This document shows positions 53,531-62,780 of a stretch of 64,000 nt of DNA, one piece after another. Position 1 is the stretch's first letter. Every line of letters starts with the position of its first letter. Source of the DNA: Levilactobacillus lanxiensis (lineage in GTDB: Bacteria > Bacillota > Bacilli > Lactobacillales > Lactobacillaceae). The notes under the pieces are model-generated. The model did no database searches. It was not told the origin of the DNA and worked only from the letters and a program-made list of their open reading frames with translations. The translations under genes were made by a program, and so were the position numbers. The DNA lies in NCBI RefSeq assembly GCF_016861655.1, contig NZ_BOLN01000002.1:248001-312000 (forward strand), written 5' to 3'.

Positions 53531-53703
53531 CTGCTTAAATTGTTCTAGTTACCCTAATTTTTTCAGGTTGAACTCTCAAATTTACGTATTTTGTTCACCT
53601 CTGACGGTACACCTGGATTATTGCTATTTGATTAACTACTACCACCGGGCAACGACGTTGTTGTCTCACGGGTTATGCGTTAAATCAATATTAGCTACAA
53701 TGA

Positions 53704-53998
53704 CGATGAAAATGAGTCATTTCTGCACACGTGGACGCCTCTGGTCCCCATGTCAGTGACCAGAGGCGAATCAAGGTAACCAGCTGTGTCGATGGCGTTA
53801 GCTGAGGTTTCCCACTCAGCTTAGGCCATGGGACGACCTTTGAGACCGCACTTCAGGCTCAAAGTCGAGGTGGAAGCCCGGTTCTCAGGCTGCAACCGGC
53901 CCCACAGCAGGGCACCTTGAATTCGCCGCCGGGAACGAACAGTTACGATAATTTCATCGCCCACAGCGTTCCGACCCATTTTCACCGGCCCGGAGGCG
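53704..53998 (+). repeat. Cloverleaf repeat R20 (composite end)
   Basis: Long-class copy with outer stem GATGAAAAT / ATAATTTCATC, followed directly by the 3' end of a short-class copy (GCCCACAGCGTTCCG to CCGGAGGCG). This may be one element inserted in or recombined with another. Head-to-head with R19. Confidence 0.72.
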
Positions 53999-54013
53999 AA
54001 AACAAAGACATAA

Positions 54014-54049
54014 CAAAACGACCAGGACAATGGCGTCCTGGTCGTTTTG
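54014..54049. terminator. Adhesin gene terminator
   Basis: AAAACGACCAGGA / TCCTGGTCGTTTT hairpin. Confidence 0.9.
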
Positions 54050-54070
54050 TGCTACGGTCACTTATCAAAA

Positions 54071-55840
54071 TTAATGCCGCCGCTGACGATCATAGAACCC
54101 CAGCAACGTGACAATCAGTAAGGCGAAACCTGCTAAGGTCAAGGCCTGATTGATTGGCCGTTCACCAGTTTGTGGTAACGTGTGGCCGGCGTACTGCGGT
54201 GTGCTGCTAGCGTGGTGCAAACTAGTCGTCGCGCTACCAGTTCCGGTTGCAGAGCCATTTCCAGTCGCATTCCCAGCTGGCGACATCGTAGTTCCCGTCG
54301 TTGTAGCAGTGCCATTCGCACCACTGCCGCCCGTCACGGGATGCTGCGTGGTCGCTGAAGTTCCTGGCTTGTGCGTGCTGGTTCCCGGTTTCTGTGGCTT
54401 TTGTGGTTTCTGAGGACTGGTTGGTTTCTGAGGCTTTTGTGGCTTTTGTGGCTTTTGCGGTTTCTGCGGATTAGTTGGTTGCTGCGGTTCTGTTGGCGTT
54501 GTTGGCGGCACAATCGTATTACCGCCACCACCGGTTCCAGGGTTCCCTGGTGTTGTCGTACTACCACCTCCGCCAGGACCAGGATTTGGATTCTCTGGAG
54601 TTACAGATCCACCAGGATTTCCTGGATTTGGTTCGCCACCGCCACCAATGTCACCACTGTCTTCCCGTTCATCGACCGCGAAGACCTCAACTGGCGTCGT
54701 TTGCCCCGCCACAATAGTAAATGGGATGGGTGTTGGATCTAGCGCAAAGCCGGCTGGTGGCGTCAGTTCAACGAATTCGTAATCACCTGCGGGCAAGTCT
54801 GTGTACGCAATTTGTCCTTGCTCATCGGTAGCTAACCGGTCCGCAATGACCGTGCCATCAGTCTTTTGCAACCGATAAATGGCTCCAGGCAATTCCTCTC
54901 TGGTTTTATTATCCCGTTTCGTCAGGACAACCTCACCCGTGGCGTTCTGCCCGTTACCACTACCGTTGCCGCCCCAGGCAATCTGCGACCCGACCGTCTT
55001 GCCATCCCAGGTGGCCTGGTTGAACCAACTACCACCGGTATTTAAGATGGGTTTGGTTTGGTAGGTCATGTTCACAGCAGAGGTCACGTTATCAAATTTA
55101 AACGTCATCTCACGGTCATTATTGGTGACCTCAGGAGTGATCGTGCCGGTCGACGTAAAGCTCCCATCGGCACTATAGTTCCCGGTTTCGGCGTGGACCG
55201 ACCCCGGGATATAATCCTGGTCGCCGCCCAAGGTGTCGGTCACCACGGTTGAGCCCACGTTCTGACCACCAGGATTAAACGCAATATTCCAGGTCAGCTT
55301 AGTCGGCACCCCGTTCTCATCCTTCTCGGCAACCCAACCAATTTTGTTGATGCCCCAGTCGAGGCCGGAGCCGTTATTATTGGTCGTGCCTTTGACGTAA
55401 AATTGGAGCTTGCCACCCCGGTTGGTCCCAACACCAGCCAGTACATCATTAAATGTGATGGTCCCGCTGGTTTGACCAGCCTTAATGACAAACGTCCCCA
55501 CTTCATAACCCGATGAGTCCAGCAGTGGCACTGTCGTATCGTGTTCGGCAACGGACCCGGCTGGTAACTCAACAGTCGCGGTATCGCCCGCGGCAATTGG
55601 TGCACCATCCTTGATGCCCCACTCGTACTCGACGGAATAAGTTGTCCATTTGTCCAAGCTACTGCCATTCTGAATGGGTTTGCCATGAACATCGGTAATC
55701 GTGGCGTCGCTCCCACTTAACCCGCCTGTGGCGACGGGCATGCCATGGGCGACAACGCCGTCAAAGACTGCTCCCCCGCCAAGGAAGACGGCCAGAGCTA
55801 TAACGAAGCCCAGCACGACCTGATAGATCTTCCTGCGCAT
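54071..55840 (-). CDS. LPXTG surface adhesin with collagen-binding-type and Cna-B domains
   Basis: 589 residues. Signal/anchor MRRKIYQVVLGFVIALAVFL; N-terminal beta-rich adhesin region (about 40-330, with KLTWNIAFNPGG and MTYQTKPI typical of collagen-binding A-type domains). One SpaA/Cna-B domain (about 335-425) has candidate isopeptide residues Lys in LTKRD and Glu in EFVELTPP. Then a Pro/Gly linker, PQK repeats and a Ser/Thr/Gly stretch. Sortase signal LPQTG with hydrophobic tail and RQRRH. ATG 55840 after GGAGGAGG; the longer frame lacks support. Confidence 0.92.
   Translation of the reverse strand: MRRKIYQVVLGFVIALAVFLGGGAVFDGVVAHGMPVATGGLSGSDATITDVHGKPIQNGSSLDKWTTYSVEYEWGIKDGAPIAAGDTATVELPAGSVAEHDTTVPLLDSSGYEVGTFVIKAGQTSGTITFNDVLAGVGTNRGGKLQFYVKGTTNNNGSGLDWGINKIGWVAEKDENGVPTKLTWNIAFNPGGQNVGSTVVTDTLGGDQDYIPGSVHAETGNYSADGSFTSTGTITPEVTNNDREMTFKFDNVTSAVNMTYQTKPILNTGGSWFNQATWDGKTVGSQIAWGGNGSGNGQNATGEVVLTKRDNKTREELPGAIYRLQKTDGTVIADRLATDEQGQIAYTDLPAGDYEFVELTPPAGFALDPTPIPFTIVAGQTTPVEVFAVDEREDSGDIGGGGEPNPGNPGGSVTPENPNPGPGGGGSTTTPGNPGTGGGGNTIVPPTTPTEPQQPTNPQKPQKPQKPQKPQKPTSPQKPQKPQKPGTSTHKPGTSATTQHPVTGGSGANGTATTTGTTMSPAGNATGNGSATGTGSATTSLHHASSTPQYAGHTLPQTGERPINQALTLAGFALLIVTLLGFYDRQRRH
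54400..54480 (-). repeat. In-gene Pro-Gln-Lys coding repeats
   Basis: Nine-base units coding Pro-Gln-Lys recur in tandem (QKPQKPQKPQKPQKP), with TSPQKP interruption. It forms the wall-spanning stalk and is prone to length change. Confidence 0.85.
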
Positions 55841-56062
55841 TGCAATCCTCCTCCAATCTAACACATGCTTTCCTAACTTCTTCCTGACTATCCGCAACCT
55901 TGCCCTCACTATAGGCCCAACACCGGCTTAGGGGTTAAGTCCTAAATTTAAAAATGGGGGTTAAAAAAGCATTGGCCGCCAACCCGCAGTTTAAAACGCC
56001 TTCCCATTGACGCTACCGCCGATTCACCATCCACTCCTGCTGGTGGCACGTCTTTTGCCCGA

Positions 56063-56094
56063 CAAAAAACGCGCAACCACAATGATTGCGCGTT
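56063..56094 (-). terminator. Terminator of the MFS gene
   Basis: Minus strand AACGCGCAA / TTGCGCGTT stem followed by TTTTTTG. Confidence 0.85.
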
Positions 56095-56129
56095 CATGCA
56101 TTTATATGATTAAGCTAATTTCGTGTTAA

Positions 56130-57329
56130 CTAGTCCGTCTGTTGCTCCAGCTCGGTCTGCCGATGTTGCTTGATCACATGATTCAGCGTTAATGCTAAGA
56201 CCAAGGAGATGGCGGCATACCCAGCTGCGCCCCAGCTGATGCGGTTCAGGCCAACGACGCCCAGCATCCCGGAAGCCGTGGCTGACCCCAGAGAAATTCC
56301 AAAGTTAAAGAAGATGGAATTTAAGGATGATGCCAATACGGCTGATTGCGGGTAGTCTTTCTCAGCAATATTTAAGAAGTGAATCTGAATGGGTGAGTTG
56401 AGAATCGTGACGATCAGGCTCATCACTAATAGGATGGCCAGGCCGACAAACTTGTTGCCTAGACCAAATGGCAGGAGGGCTAATAGGATCACGTCCGCCA
56501 CGTAAAAACGCGGCATGATGCGTAGTCCATTACGTTCCGCCAGCATCCCCGAGAACCGGTTGCTGAGAATGCTCATAATCCCAATCAGGAACAGCAGCCA
56601 ATTTAAACTGGTCGTGCTAAAGCCTAGCGCGGTCGTCAGCAGTGGCCGAATGTAGGTGTAGTACGCGTACATCGTGGCCGCCGTGAATAGCACGAGCGCG
56701 ATACCCACGTAGATTCGGCGGTCCTTCAGTAAGACTAATTGGTTCTTCACGCTGCCTTGCACCTGCTCGACCTCGCGTGGCAACAGCCAGCCCAACAGAA
56801 CACAGGTGATGGCACTGATGACGGAAATCAGGTAAAAGGCGTCGTGCCAGCTATAACTGGTACTGATAGCCGTCCCAATTGGCACCCCAAAGACGGAGGC
56901 AATACTGAAGCCGGCAAAGATCCAGGAGACCAGGCTCGCCCGCTTTTCTCGCGGCGCAATTGCACTGGCAAACGTCATGATGAGGGAAATAATCGCCCCC
57001 GCGACCACGGCCGTCAGAACTCGTGACAGCAGTAGGACCGGATAGCTCATCGCCAACCCGCTCAACGTATTCCCGATCAAAAAGATCACCATCAGGGTCA
57101 TTAGCGTCTTGTAGCGACTAAACCGGTTGGTTAAAATCGTGATAAACGGCGTGCTAACGGCATACACCGTCGCAAAGATTGTCACCAAATACCCCACGGT
57201 CGCCACCGGAATCTGGTACTCCTTAGCGATGTCGGACAGGACCCCGACCACGATAAATTCGTTGCACCCCAACATGAAGGCAACTAGGACAAACACGATG
57301 GCTTGCCAACGATACTTGTTCATTTGCAA
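56130..57329 (-). CDS. DHA1-family MFS exporter, copy 1
   Basis: 399 residues, 12 helices, AraJ/YdhP-like. Motifs LGCNEFIVVGVLSDIAKEYQ in TM1 and TNRFSRYKTLMTLMVIFLIG in loop 2-3. Close paralogue of the next gene upstream (aligned without large gaps), so the pair arose by tandem duplication. Exports sugars, arabinose-like compounds or drugs in relatives; substrate unknown. Confidence 0.9.
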   Translation of the reverse strand: MQMNKYRWQAIVFVLVAFMLGCNEFIVVGVLSDIAKEYQIPVATVGYLVTIFATVYAVSTPFITILTNRFSRYKTLMTLMVIFLIGNTLSGLAMSYPVLLLSRVLTAVVAGAIISLIMTFASAIAPREKRASLVSWIFAGFSIASVFGVPIGTAISTSYSWHDAFYLISVISAITCVLLGWLLPREVEQVQGSVKNQLVLLKDRRIYVGIALVLFTAATMYAYYTYIRPLLTTALGFSTTSLNWLLFLIGIMSILSNRFSGMLAERNGLRIMPRFYVADVILLALLPFGLGNKFVGLAILLVMSLIVTILNSPIQIHFLNIAEKDYPQSAVLASSLNSIFFNFGISLGSATASGMLGVVGLNRISWGAAGYAAISLVLALTLNHVIKQHRQTELEQQTD

Positions 57330-57552
57330 TTCCTCTGATTTCTTAAACTTGCGAACGGGTCAAAACCGATGTCCGCATACGAATGATTTTCTACTGGTCA
57401 TCCCCACTTTTCAATTTTGGGGGAAATGACAGTAACTTTATCTTTAACATTACACTATCTCGCCCCAAAATATTAGGGGGACGACTCAGGTAATCCCTTA
57501 CATTCGCAAATTATTTTTTGAGCATTCTCTAGGCACTCTGAAACCCGATTGT

Positions 57553-58746
57553 TCAGTCTTCCTTAACCGCGACCCGCTGCCGCTGATGGGCTGCGTTGGC
57601 CCGATTTAAAATGACGGCAACAATCAATGACAGAATGGCAAAAACTGTGGCGCCATATCCTAGGCTCAGGAGTCCGCCGCGGACCAGGACAACTGAGGCT
57701 GTGGCCGACCCTAGTGAGATACCGATATTAAAGAAAATAGCGTTGAGCGAGGACGCCAGGAGCGTTGCCTGGGGATAGTCTGCCTCCGCCACATCGAGAA
57801 AGTGAATCTGAATCGGTGAATTCACCACGGAAATGATGAGGGTCAACACTAAGAAGAGGCCAAAGCCCGTCACCCGATTACTCATCGCAACGGGCAACAA
57901 TAATAGCAAGATAATATCAACGACATAAAAGCGGGGCATCGTGGTCAACCCATCCCGTTCTGCCACGGTTCCCGACAGCCGGTTGCCCAGGATACTCATG
58001 AGGCCCAGCGCAAACAGCAACCAATTTAGCGCTATGGTCCCGAAGCCTAGACCCGTCGTGAGTAGCGGTCGGATGTAGGTGTAATACGCGTACAGAGCCG
58101 CGGCGGAGAAGAGAATCAGAATGGCACCCAAATAAATGCGCTTGTCCGTCAACATGACTAGTTGGTCCTTGATGCCACCCGCGGCTTGGGGCAGGTCTCG
58201 GGGCAAAATAACCGCCATGACCACACACGTTAGGAGGCTCAGAACGGAAATCAAATGGAAGGCCACGTGCCAGCTGGTTGCGGTACTGATGGCCGTGCCA
58301 ATCGGTACCCCCACGACGGAGGCAATACTGAAGCCGGCCGCTAGCCAGGAAATCAGCATCGCCCGCTTGTTCCGGGGCGCAATATCGTTGGCAAAGAGAA
58401 TGATCAACGACTCAATCGCCCCGGCAACCGCCGCCGTCAGCATGCGGGATACCAGGAACCACCCGTAGCTGGTCGCAAAGCCACTCCAAGTATTGCCCAC
58501 CAAAAAGATGAGCAGCAAGACCATCAGCGTTTTATACCGGTTAAAGCGGTTGCCGAAAATGGTAATCAACGGCGTGCTAATCGCATAGACAATGGCAAAG
58601 ATGGTCACCAGGTAGCCGGCCGTCGCCACGGTCACGCGCAGTGAACGGGCGATGTCTGAGATGACCCCGACCACCATAAATTCGTTACAGCCCAGCATAA
58701 ACGCCACGAGCACCAAGGCACTGGCCTGCCAGCGATACTTGTTCAT
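57553..58746 (-). CDS. DHA1-family MFS exporter, copy 2
   Basis: 397 residues, paralogous to 56130-57329 with shared MNKYRWQA start, LGCNEFMVVGVISDIA and NSPIQIHFLDVAEADYPQ. ATG 58746 after GGAGG; the frame extends upstream without support. 223 bases separate the two copies, with a CCCC/GGGG hairpin over TAATATTTT. The region 58747-59103 has no gene; no cobalamin riboswitch core recognised there. Confidence 0.9.
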   Translation of the reverse strand: MNKYRWQASALVLVAFMLGCNEFMVVGVISDIARSLRVTVATAGYLVTIFAIVYAISTPLITIFGNRFNRYKTLMVLLLIFLVGNTWSGFATSYGWFLVSRMLTAAVAGAIESLIILFANDIAPRNKRAMLISWLAAGFSIASVVGVPIGTAISTATSWHVAFHLISVLSLLTCVVMAVILPRDLPQAAGGIKDQLVMLTDKRIYLGAILILFSAAALYAYYTYIRPLLTTGLGFGTIALNWLLFALGLMSILGNRLSGTVAERDGLTTMPRFYVVDIILLLLLPVAMSNRVTGFGLFLVLTLIISVVNSPIQIHFLDVAEADYPQATLLASSLNAIFFNIGISLGSATASVVLVRGGLLSLGYGATVFAILSLIVAVILNRANAAHQRQRVAVKED

Positions 58747-59103
58747 TTTCGTTCCTCCAATCAGAAAAAACTGCTTTCTTTTAGGGTACACTATTTGCGA
58801 CGCTGTCGTTAGAGAAAATTAAAAGAGCTTCCGCCAGTAAGTTGTTGAAAACTCTGCCTGATTCTATAGGAAACGATAGATACTTTGGGGAATTCCCAGT
58901 GAGGTCGCCATCCAGTCTGTGCGCTGTTTTAGTGAGTCTGGGTGGCTGGCTCTTTGAAATAGCACTATTTTGACCCATCGGCTAGTAATATCTTGTCCTT
59001 TCATTGAACCCAAGTGATTCATCCGCTACAATTTAAATAGGTGTTAACGGATACATCACTGATTTAATGAAGGATTTGCCATTACTATTAAGAAGGTCTG
59101 ATT

Positions 59104-60186
59104 ATGTCTAATTCTTCATCAACACAAAAAAATTATAGTAACCTCGCCCATGCTTTGGCAAAATTTACTAGTCTCACGCAAATAAAAGCTCTTTGTTATG
59201 ACTTTAATGGCATATTGTTAAAAGACGACGCTGTGTTTCTCAATAGTTTAGCTATCAAACAGGCGCTAGCTGACGAGGACCTGACACACTTCGCCATCTT
59301 TCCGGTTACCCTGGGCACGCAACTCTGGGGTACCATCATGTGTACCGCCAAGAACGTCTCCTCCAAGCGCTTGTCACTCGCACAAGATTACCTCACCAAT
59401 GTCCTACGGGAATCCTTCGCCAGCAACACGGATTCTTTTACTATCTGGGATGCGTTAACTGCCCACCAAGTCAAACAGATCAATTATTTCCACAATTTCT
59501 TCCCGCTTTCTGAGCCTAACCCGCTAGCCACGCCTTCAAATCCGGCAACCATCAACGGACATCCCATTGCCAACTCTGATGCTTACCACAGTATCAAGCT
59601 CGCCATGGCGTATATTCATCGAAACATCCAACAGTCACTCTCCTTAAACGACGTGGCGGAAGCGGCCTACCTCTCCCCGTCATACCTGAGCCGTCTATTT
59701 AAAAAATATCTGCATGTTAATTTTGTTGAGTACGTCAATAATCAAAAAATTGCCCTGGCTCAAGAAAAACTGGCCCTGACCCTCACACCCATTAATCAAG
59801 TTTCGGCACAATTGGGCTTCTCACAAACCAGCTATTTTACGAAAATATTTAAGCGCAAAACACATCTAACGCCCTCAGAATTTCGACAACACAATCATGC
59901 CATCCAAAAAGTTTACACGATTCCCCGTGACCTGGATTGGGATGATTCTGCCTCCATCTACGACGTCACTAAAAATTATTTTGAACGCCATGAAATTAAC
60001 TACCAAACAGATGCTGACGACGATGGCGCAACTTATTTAACCCGCATCGGCAATTTAGCTGATAAAGAAGACTCACAAGGCTGGGTCTACACCGTCGATG
60101 GCCAGCAGCCTGTACAATCTGCTAATGAAGTAAACGCACAAAACAAATCCGTAATTCAATGGGTTTACATGAATTACGCTAATTAA
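59104..60186 (+). CDS. AraC-family regulator with C-terminal DUF4430-like domain
   Basis: 360 residues. Residues about 10-105 resemble a reduced PocR-like sensor (FAIFPVTLGTQLWGTIMCTA). The AraC double HTH is at about 163-265 (LNDVAEAAYLSPSYLSRLFK and INQVSAQLGFSQTSYFTKIF). Residues 283-360 match the DUF4430 pattern (QGWVYTVDGQQPVQSAN then VIQWVY), as in the secreted protein encoded convergently next door. Such a domain after an AraC HTH is unusual. I infer it senses the same ligand as the neighbouring uptake operon. PocR regulators govern pdu/cob genes in other bacteria. Confidence 0.85.
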   Translation: MSNSSSTQKNYSNLAHALAKFTSLTQIKALCYDFNGILLKDDAVFLNSLAIKQALADEDLTHFAIFPVTLGTQLWGTIMCTAKNVSSKRLSLAQDYLTNVLRESFASNTDSFTIWDALTAHQVKQINYFHNFFPLSEPNPLATPSNPATINGHPIANSDAYHSIKLAMAYIHRNIQQSLSLNDVAEAAYLSPSYLSRLFKKYLHVNFVEYVNNQKIALAQEKLALTLTPINQVSAQLGFSQTSYFTKIFKRKTHLTPSEFRQHNHAIQKVYTIPRDLDWDDSASIYDVTKNYFERHEINYQTDADDDGATYLTRIGNLADKEDSQGWVYTVDGQQPVQSANEVNAQNKSVIQWVYMNYAN

Positions 60187-60192
60187 CTATAG

Positions 60193-60226
60193 CAAAAAGC
60201 TCAGCCGAAATGGCTGAGCTTTTTCT
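60193..60226. terminator. Bidirectional terminator
   Basis: AAAAAGCTCAGCC / GGCTGAGCTTTTT between convergent regulator and operon. Confidence 0.93.
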
Positions 60227-60263
60227 TATTATAACGATTGATTCACTTGCTACCAAGGTAATC

Positions 60264-60983
60264 TTAGTAGCCCTTAGTCGTAAAGTACCAGTGAACCTTA
60301 TCGCCATTCTTAATTGCTTTTTTGTTGGCAGCCTTGTCAATAAACTTACCATTGACGCGGTACTTCCAACCACTACCGACCTTGACGTCGTTTTGTGCTA
60401 AACCATTCACACTGCTGACAAAGACGACGGCACCATTTTGGTAAACCAGTTTCAGTTTGGAGGACTGGAGCACGGTAAATGCATTTGATTGACTGTTAAT
60501 GGTGACATCACCGTCAAAGAAGGTCTTCTTATAGCCAGTGACCACTAAATGGGCCTTCTTGGCTGTCTGCGTCTTCTTTGCGGCTTTCTTAGTTGCGGCT
60601 GCGTGATGCGTCGTGGTTGTTGCGGCCTTCGACTTAGTTGCCTGCCGATGAGTAGTCGCCGAACCGGTATTGGCGGCTGAGCTCGATTTTGTACCGGCTG
60701 TTTGGCTAGCTTGATGGCTCGTGGTTGCGGCTGAGCTGACATTAGATACGTGACGCTTGGTTGCGGCTTTCTTCGACGACGAACTTGCCCGTTTGTGGTG
60801 CGCCTTCTTGGCTACTGAACTGCTGGCCTTGCTGGCAGATTGGGCAGACGAGGAACTACTCGTCGCAACCGTATCCGGTGCCGAGGTCGCCTGACTCTGA
60901 TGACTTTGTTGTAGCGCGAGCGCGCCGCCAATCACCAAAATCGTGACGACGACCGCCGCGATGATCCATCTTGTCTTCTTCAT
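60264..60983 (-). CDS. Membrane-anchored DUF4430 (transcobalamin-type beta domain) protein
   Basis: 239 residues. One N-terminal helix (about 6-24, no lipobox), a Ser/Ala/Thr/Lys-rich stalk (about 30-145), then DUF4430 (about 150-239: TGYKKTFFDGDVTI, GSGWKYRVNGKFI, AIKNGDKVHWYF). DUF4430 includes the C-terminal beta domain of intrinsic factor and transcobalamin. It would be displayed outside the cell beside the toroid protein encoded upstream. Last gene of the operon. Confidence 0.85.
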   Translation of the reverse strand: MKKTRWIIAAVVVTILVIGGALALQQSHQSQATSAPDTVATSSSSSAQSASKASSSVAKKAHHKRASSSSKKAATKRHVSNVSSAATTSHQASQTAGTKSSSAANTGSATTHRQATKSKAATTTTHHAAATKKAAKKTQTAKKAHLVVTGYKKTFFDGDVTINSQSNAFTVLQSSKLKLVYQNGAVVFVSSVNGLAQNDVKVGSGWKYRVNGKFIDKAANKKAIKNGDKVHWYFTTKGY

Positions 60984-61007
60984 GTTGACTACTCCTTATT
61001 CCAACGC

Positions 61008-62057
61008 TTATTTGAACGTGTAAACTAGCTTCTTGCTGTAGTTCCCGTTGTTGGCAGCCGTTGCAGCTAAGCTAACTTGACCGTAAGCCAAGACCATGCT
61101 GTAAGCATCCTTCACGGAACCATCAGCCTTAACGTAACTGAACATCGTCTTCAATGGCGTTGCGGTTTGACCCTTCTTAAGCGCCGTCTTGTTCACAAAC
61201 TTGAAGGACGTCTTGGTAGTTGATAAGGCTAAGATCCCTTCGGCAGTTGAGTTGGCGTTAGGATTTTGCTTGCCCTGGTACGTGTAACCAAAGGCCCCAC
61301 TCTTGTAGATGTTCTTCTTCAGGTAGCTGCGACCAGCAATTTCGGCCTTGGTAACGGTTTTGTTGGTGCTCTTACCCATCATCAAAGCATTTACAGCAGC
61401 GGCAGTGGTATCGCTGTCGACACTAGCAACGGTGTTGTTGTAAGCCCACCCCTTGTTGGATTGTTGGCTCTTAGCAATCTTCAAGCTCAAAGAAGACTTG
61501 GAGAACTTCGCCTTGCTAGGCTTCTTGAAGGTCTTGTTTGAGGAAACGGCAACCAGTGCTTGGCTTTGGACGTTAACCGTTTGCTTGCTCATGGATTGCT
61601 TGTACAACGTGTTGACCAGGTTCAAGCTCTTCTTAGAGCCGGCTGGCGTGTACTTGGTTGGGTTAACCCCAATTGCTTGCAGGCCGATGATGGCCGTGGC
61701 CAACGTTGCGGGATCACTCTTGCTGGACACAATCAGGTTCTTCTTAACCAGTTTCTTGTTAGCCTTGGTAAATTTGTAACCTTGCTTCTTCAAGCCTAAC
61801 AGGAAGTCGGAGTAACCGGAAGCGGCACCCGTCGTCTTGAAATCGGTCTTGCTAAAGATCTTGGCAGTGCCGTTCACACCGTCTTTATTTTGTTTCATCA
61901 TCTTTTTGGCATATGTATACATCGCCTTGTTTTTGCTCTTTTGGGAGCTCTTGGAAGCGACTTTGATGCTAGCGGCATTAACATCCATAACGGGTACAAC
62001 TGCCCCTAAAGCCATTACGGCGGTCAATGAAGCTGTGATTAACTTATTATTCAACAT
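61008..62057 (-). CDS. Secreted alpha/alpha-toroid protein, intrinsic-factor-like
   Basis: 349 residues, signal peptide ending NAA (about 29), no lipobox or LPXTG. The rest shows prenyltransferase/squalene-cyclase-type repeats: ATAIIGLQAIGVNP, GWAYNNTVASVDSDTTAAAV and FGYTYQGKQNPNANSTAEGI. This is the (alpha/alpha)6 fold used by the N-terminal domain of intrinsic factor. With the DUF4430 protein next to it, the two would rebuild an intrinsic-factor-like binder. Function in corrinoid binding is inferred. Confidence 0.8.
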   Translation of the reverse strand: MLNNKLITASLTAVMALGAVVPVMDVNAASIKVASKSSQKSKNKAMYTYAKKMMKQNKDGVNGTAKIFSKTDFKTTGAASGYSDFLLGLKKQGYKFTKANKKLVKKNLIVSSKSDPATLATAIIGLQAIGVNPTKYTPAGSKKSLNLVNTLYKQSMSKQTVNVQSQALVAVSSNKTFKKPSKAKFSKSSLSLKIAKSQQSNKGWAYNNTVASVDSDTTAAAVNALMMGKSTNKTVTKAEIAGRSYLKKNIYKSGAFGYTYQGKQNPNANSTAEGILALSTTKTSFKFVNKTALKKGQTATPLKTMFSYVKADGSVKDAYSMVLAYGQVSLAATAANNGNYSKKLVYTFK

Positions 62058-62071
62058 AAAACTATCCCCTT

Positions 62072-62776
62072 TTATAAAATATTGTACTTGGTAATCAAAC
62101 GATCCATAAGCTTACGCCATGGTTGATACAGAAGCAGTAAACTAATCCCGTTCGTTGCGGCATGCATAGCATCAAACATGAGACTGGCTGCAAACGACAG
62201 GAAGAAACTGGCGGGACGTAATGGCCGAACGTAGGCCAACGCGTACCAAAGATCCATGATCCAGCCGAACCAGAGGCCCCACAGAGTTCCCCAGATGACC
62301 ATCACCCAAAGATTATTCTTCAACTGGGTGCGGCCGAGGAGTCCTGTGGTCAGTCCCATGAGCCCCCAGGCTAGCATTTGCCAAGGGGTCCACGGTCCCT
62401 GTCCCAGGAACAGGTTGGAGACCAACGCCATCATCGACCCAGAAACGAAGCCGAGCTCCGGTCCCAGGCTGACGGCACTGACGATGACCACAAAACTAGT
62501 CAGCTGCACGTTGGGAATTGCGGCTAAGGGCACGCGCCCCATGACGCCTAGGGCCACAATGACCGCTAAAAAGACTAACAATCGCGTACCCATTTGCCGT
62601 TTCTCAAAGTGCCAGTAGGCTGGCAATAAGCTGACGGCCAGACAAGCAAAACTAAAAATCACAAAATGATGTCCCTTTAACAGGAGCATCCCCGCTAACA
62701 GAACCAGGATTAAGCCCACCGGCACAACCAAATTCCAATTGTTTTTCCACCATCCACGCTGTACGATTTTTCTCAC
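62072..62776 (-). CDS. ECF transporter S component (vitamin-type, possibly corrinoid)
   Basis: 234 residues, about six helices. PNVQLTSFVVIVSAVSLGPE and NLFLGQGPWTPWQMLAWGLM are typical of the ECF_trnsprt family that includes cobalamin S components. GTG 62776 directly abuts AAGGAG, with no spacing; codon 4 (ATC at 62767) sits eight bases after AGGAGG and could be the true start. Two bases follow the ATPase stop, so coupled. The substrate is inferred from neighbours. Confidence 0.85.
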   Translation of the reverse strand: MRKIVQRGWWKNNWNLVVPVGLILVLLAGMLLLKGHHFVIFSFACLAVSLLPAYWHFEKRQMGTRLLVFLAVIVALGVMGRVPLAAIPNVQLTSFVVIVSAVSLGPELGFVSGSMMALVSNLFLGQGPWTPWQMLAWGLMGLTTGLLGRTQLKNNLWVMVIWGTLWGLWFGWIMDLWYALAYVRPLRPASFFLSFAASLMFDAMHAATNGISLLLLYQPWRKLMDRLITKYNIL

Positions 62777-62780
62777 CTCC

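Noticed and set aside
53274..54030. ORFs at 53194-53498 (minus) and 53821-54030 (minus)
   Set aside because: They translate repeats R19 and R20 and have no ribosome sites.
54139..54742. ORFs antisense or frame-shifted to the adhesin gene
   Set aside because: Produced by the Pro/Gln/Lys repeat DNA; the LPXTG frame is complete.
58747..59103. Cobalamin riboswitch between the MFS gene and the AraC gene
   Set aside because: Looked for because of the neighbouring ECF cluster, but no B12-box-like core or matching stems were found; such an element could lie upstream of 64000.
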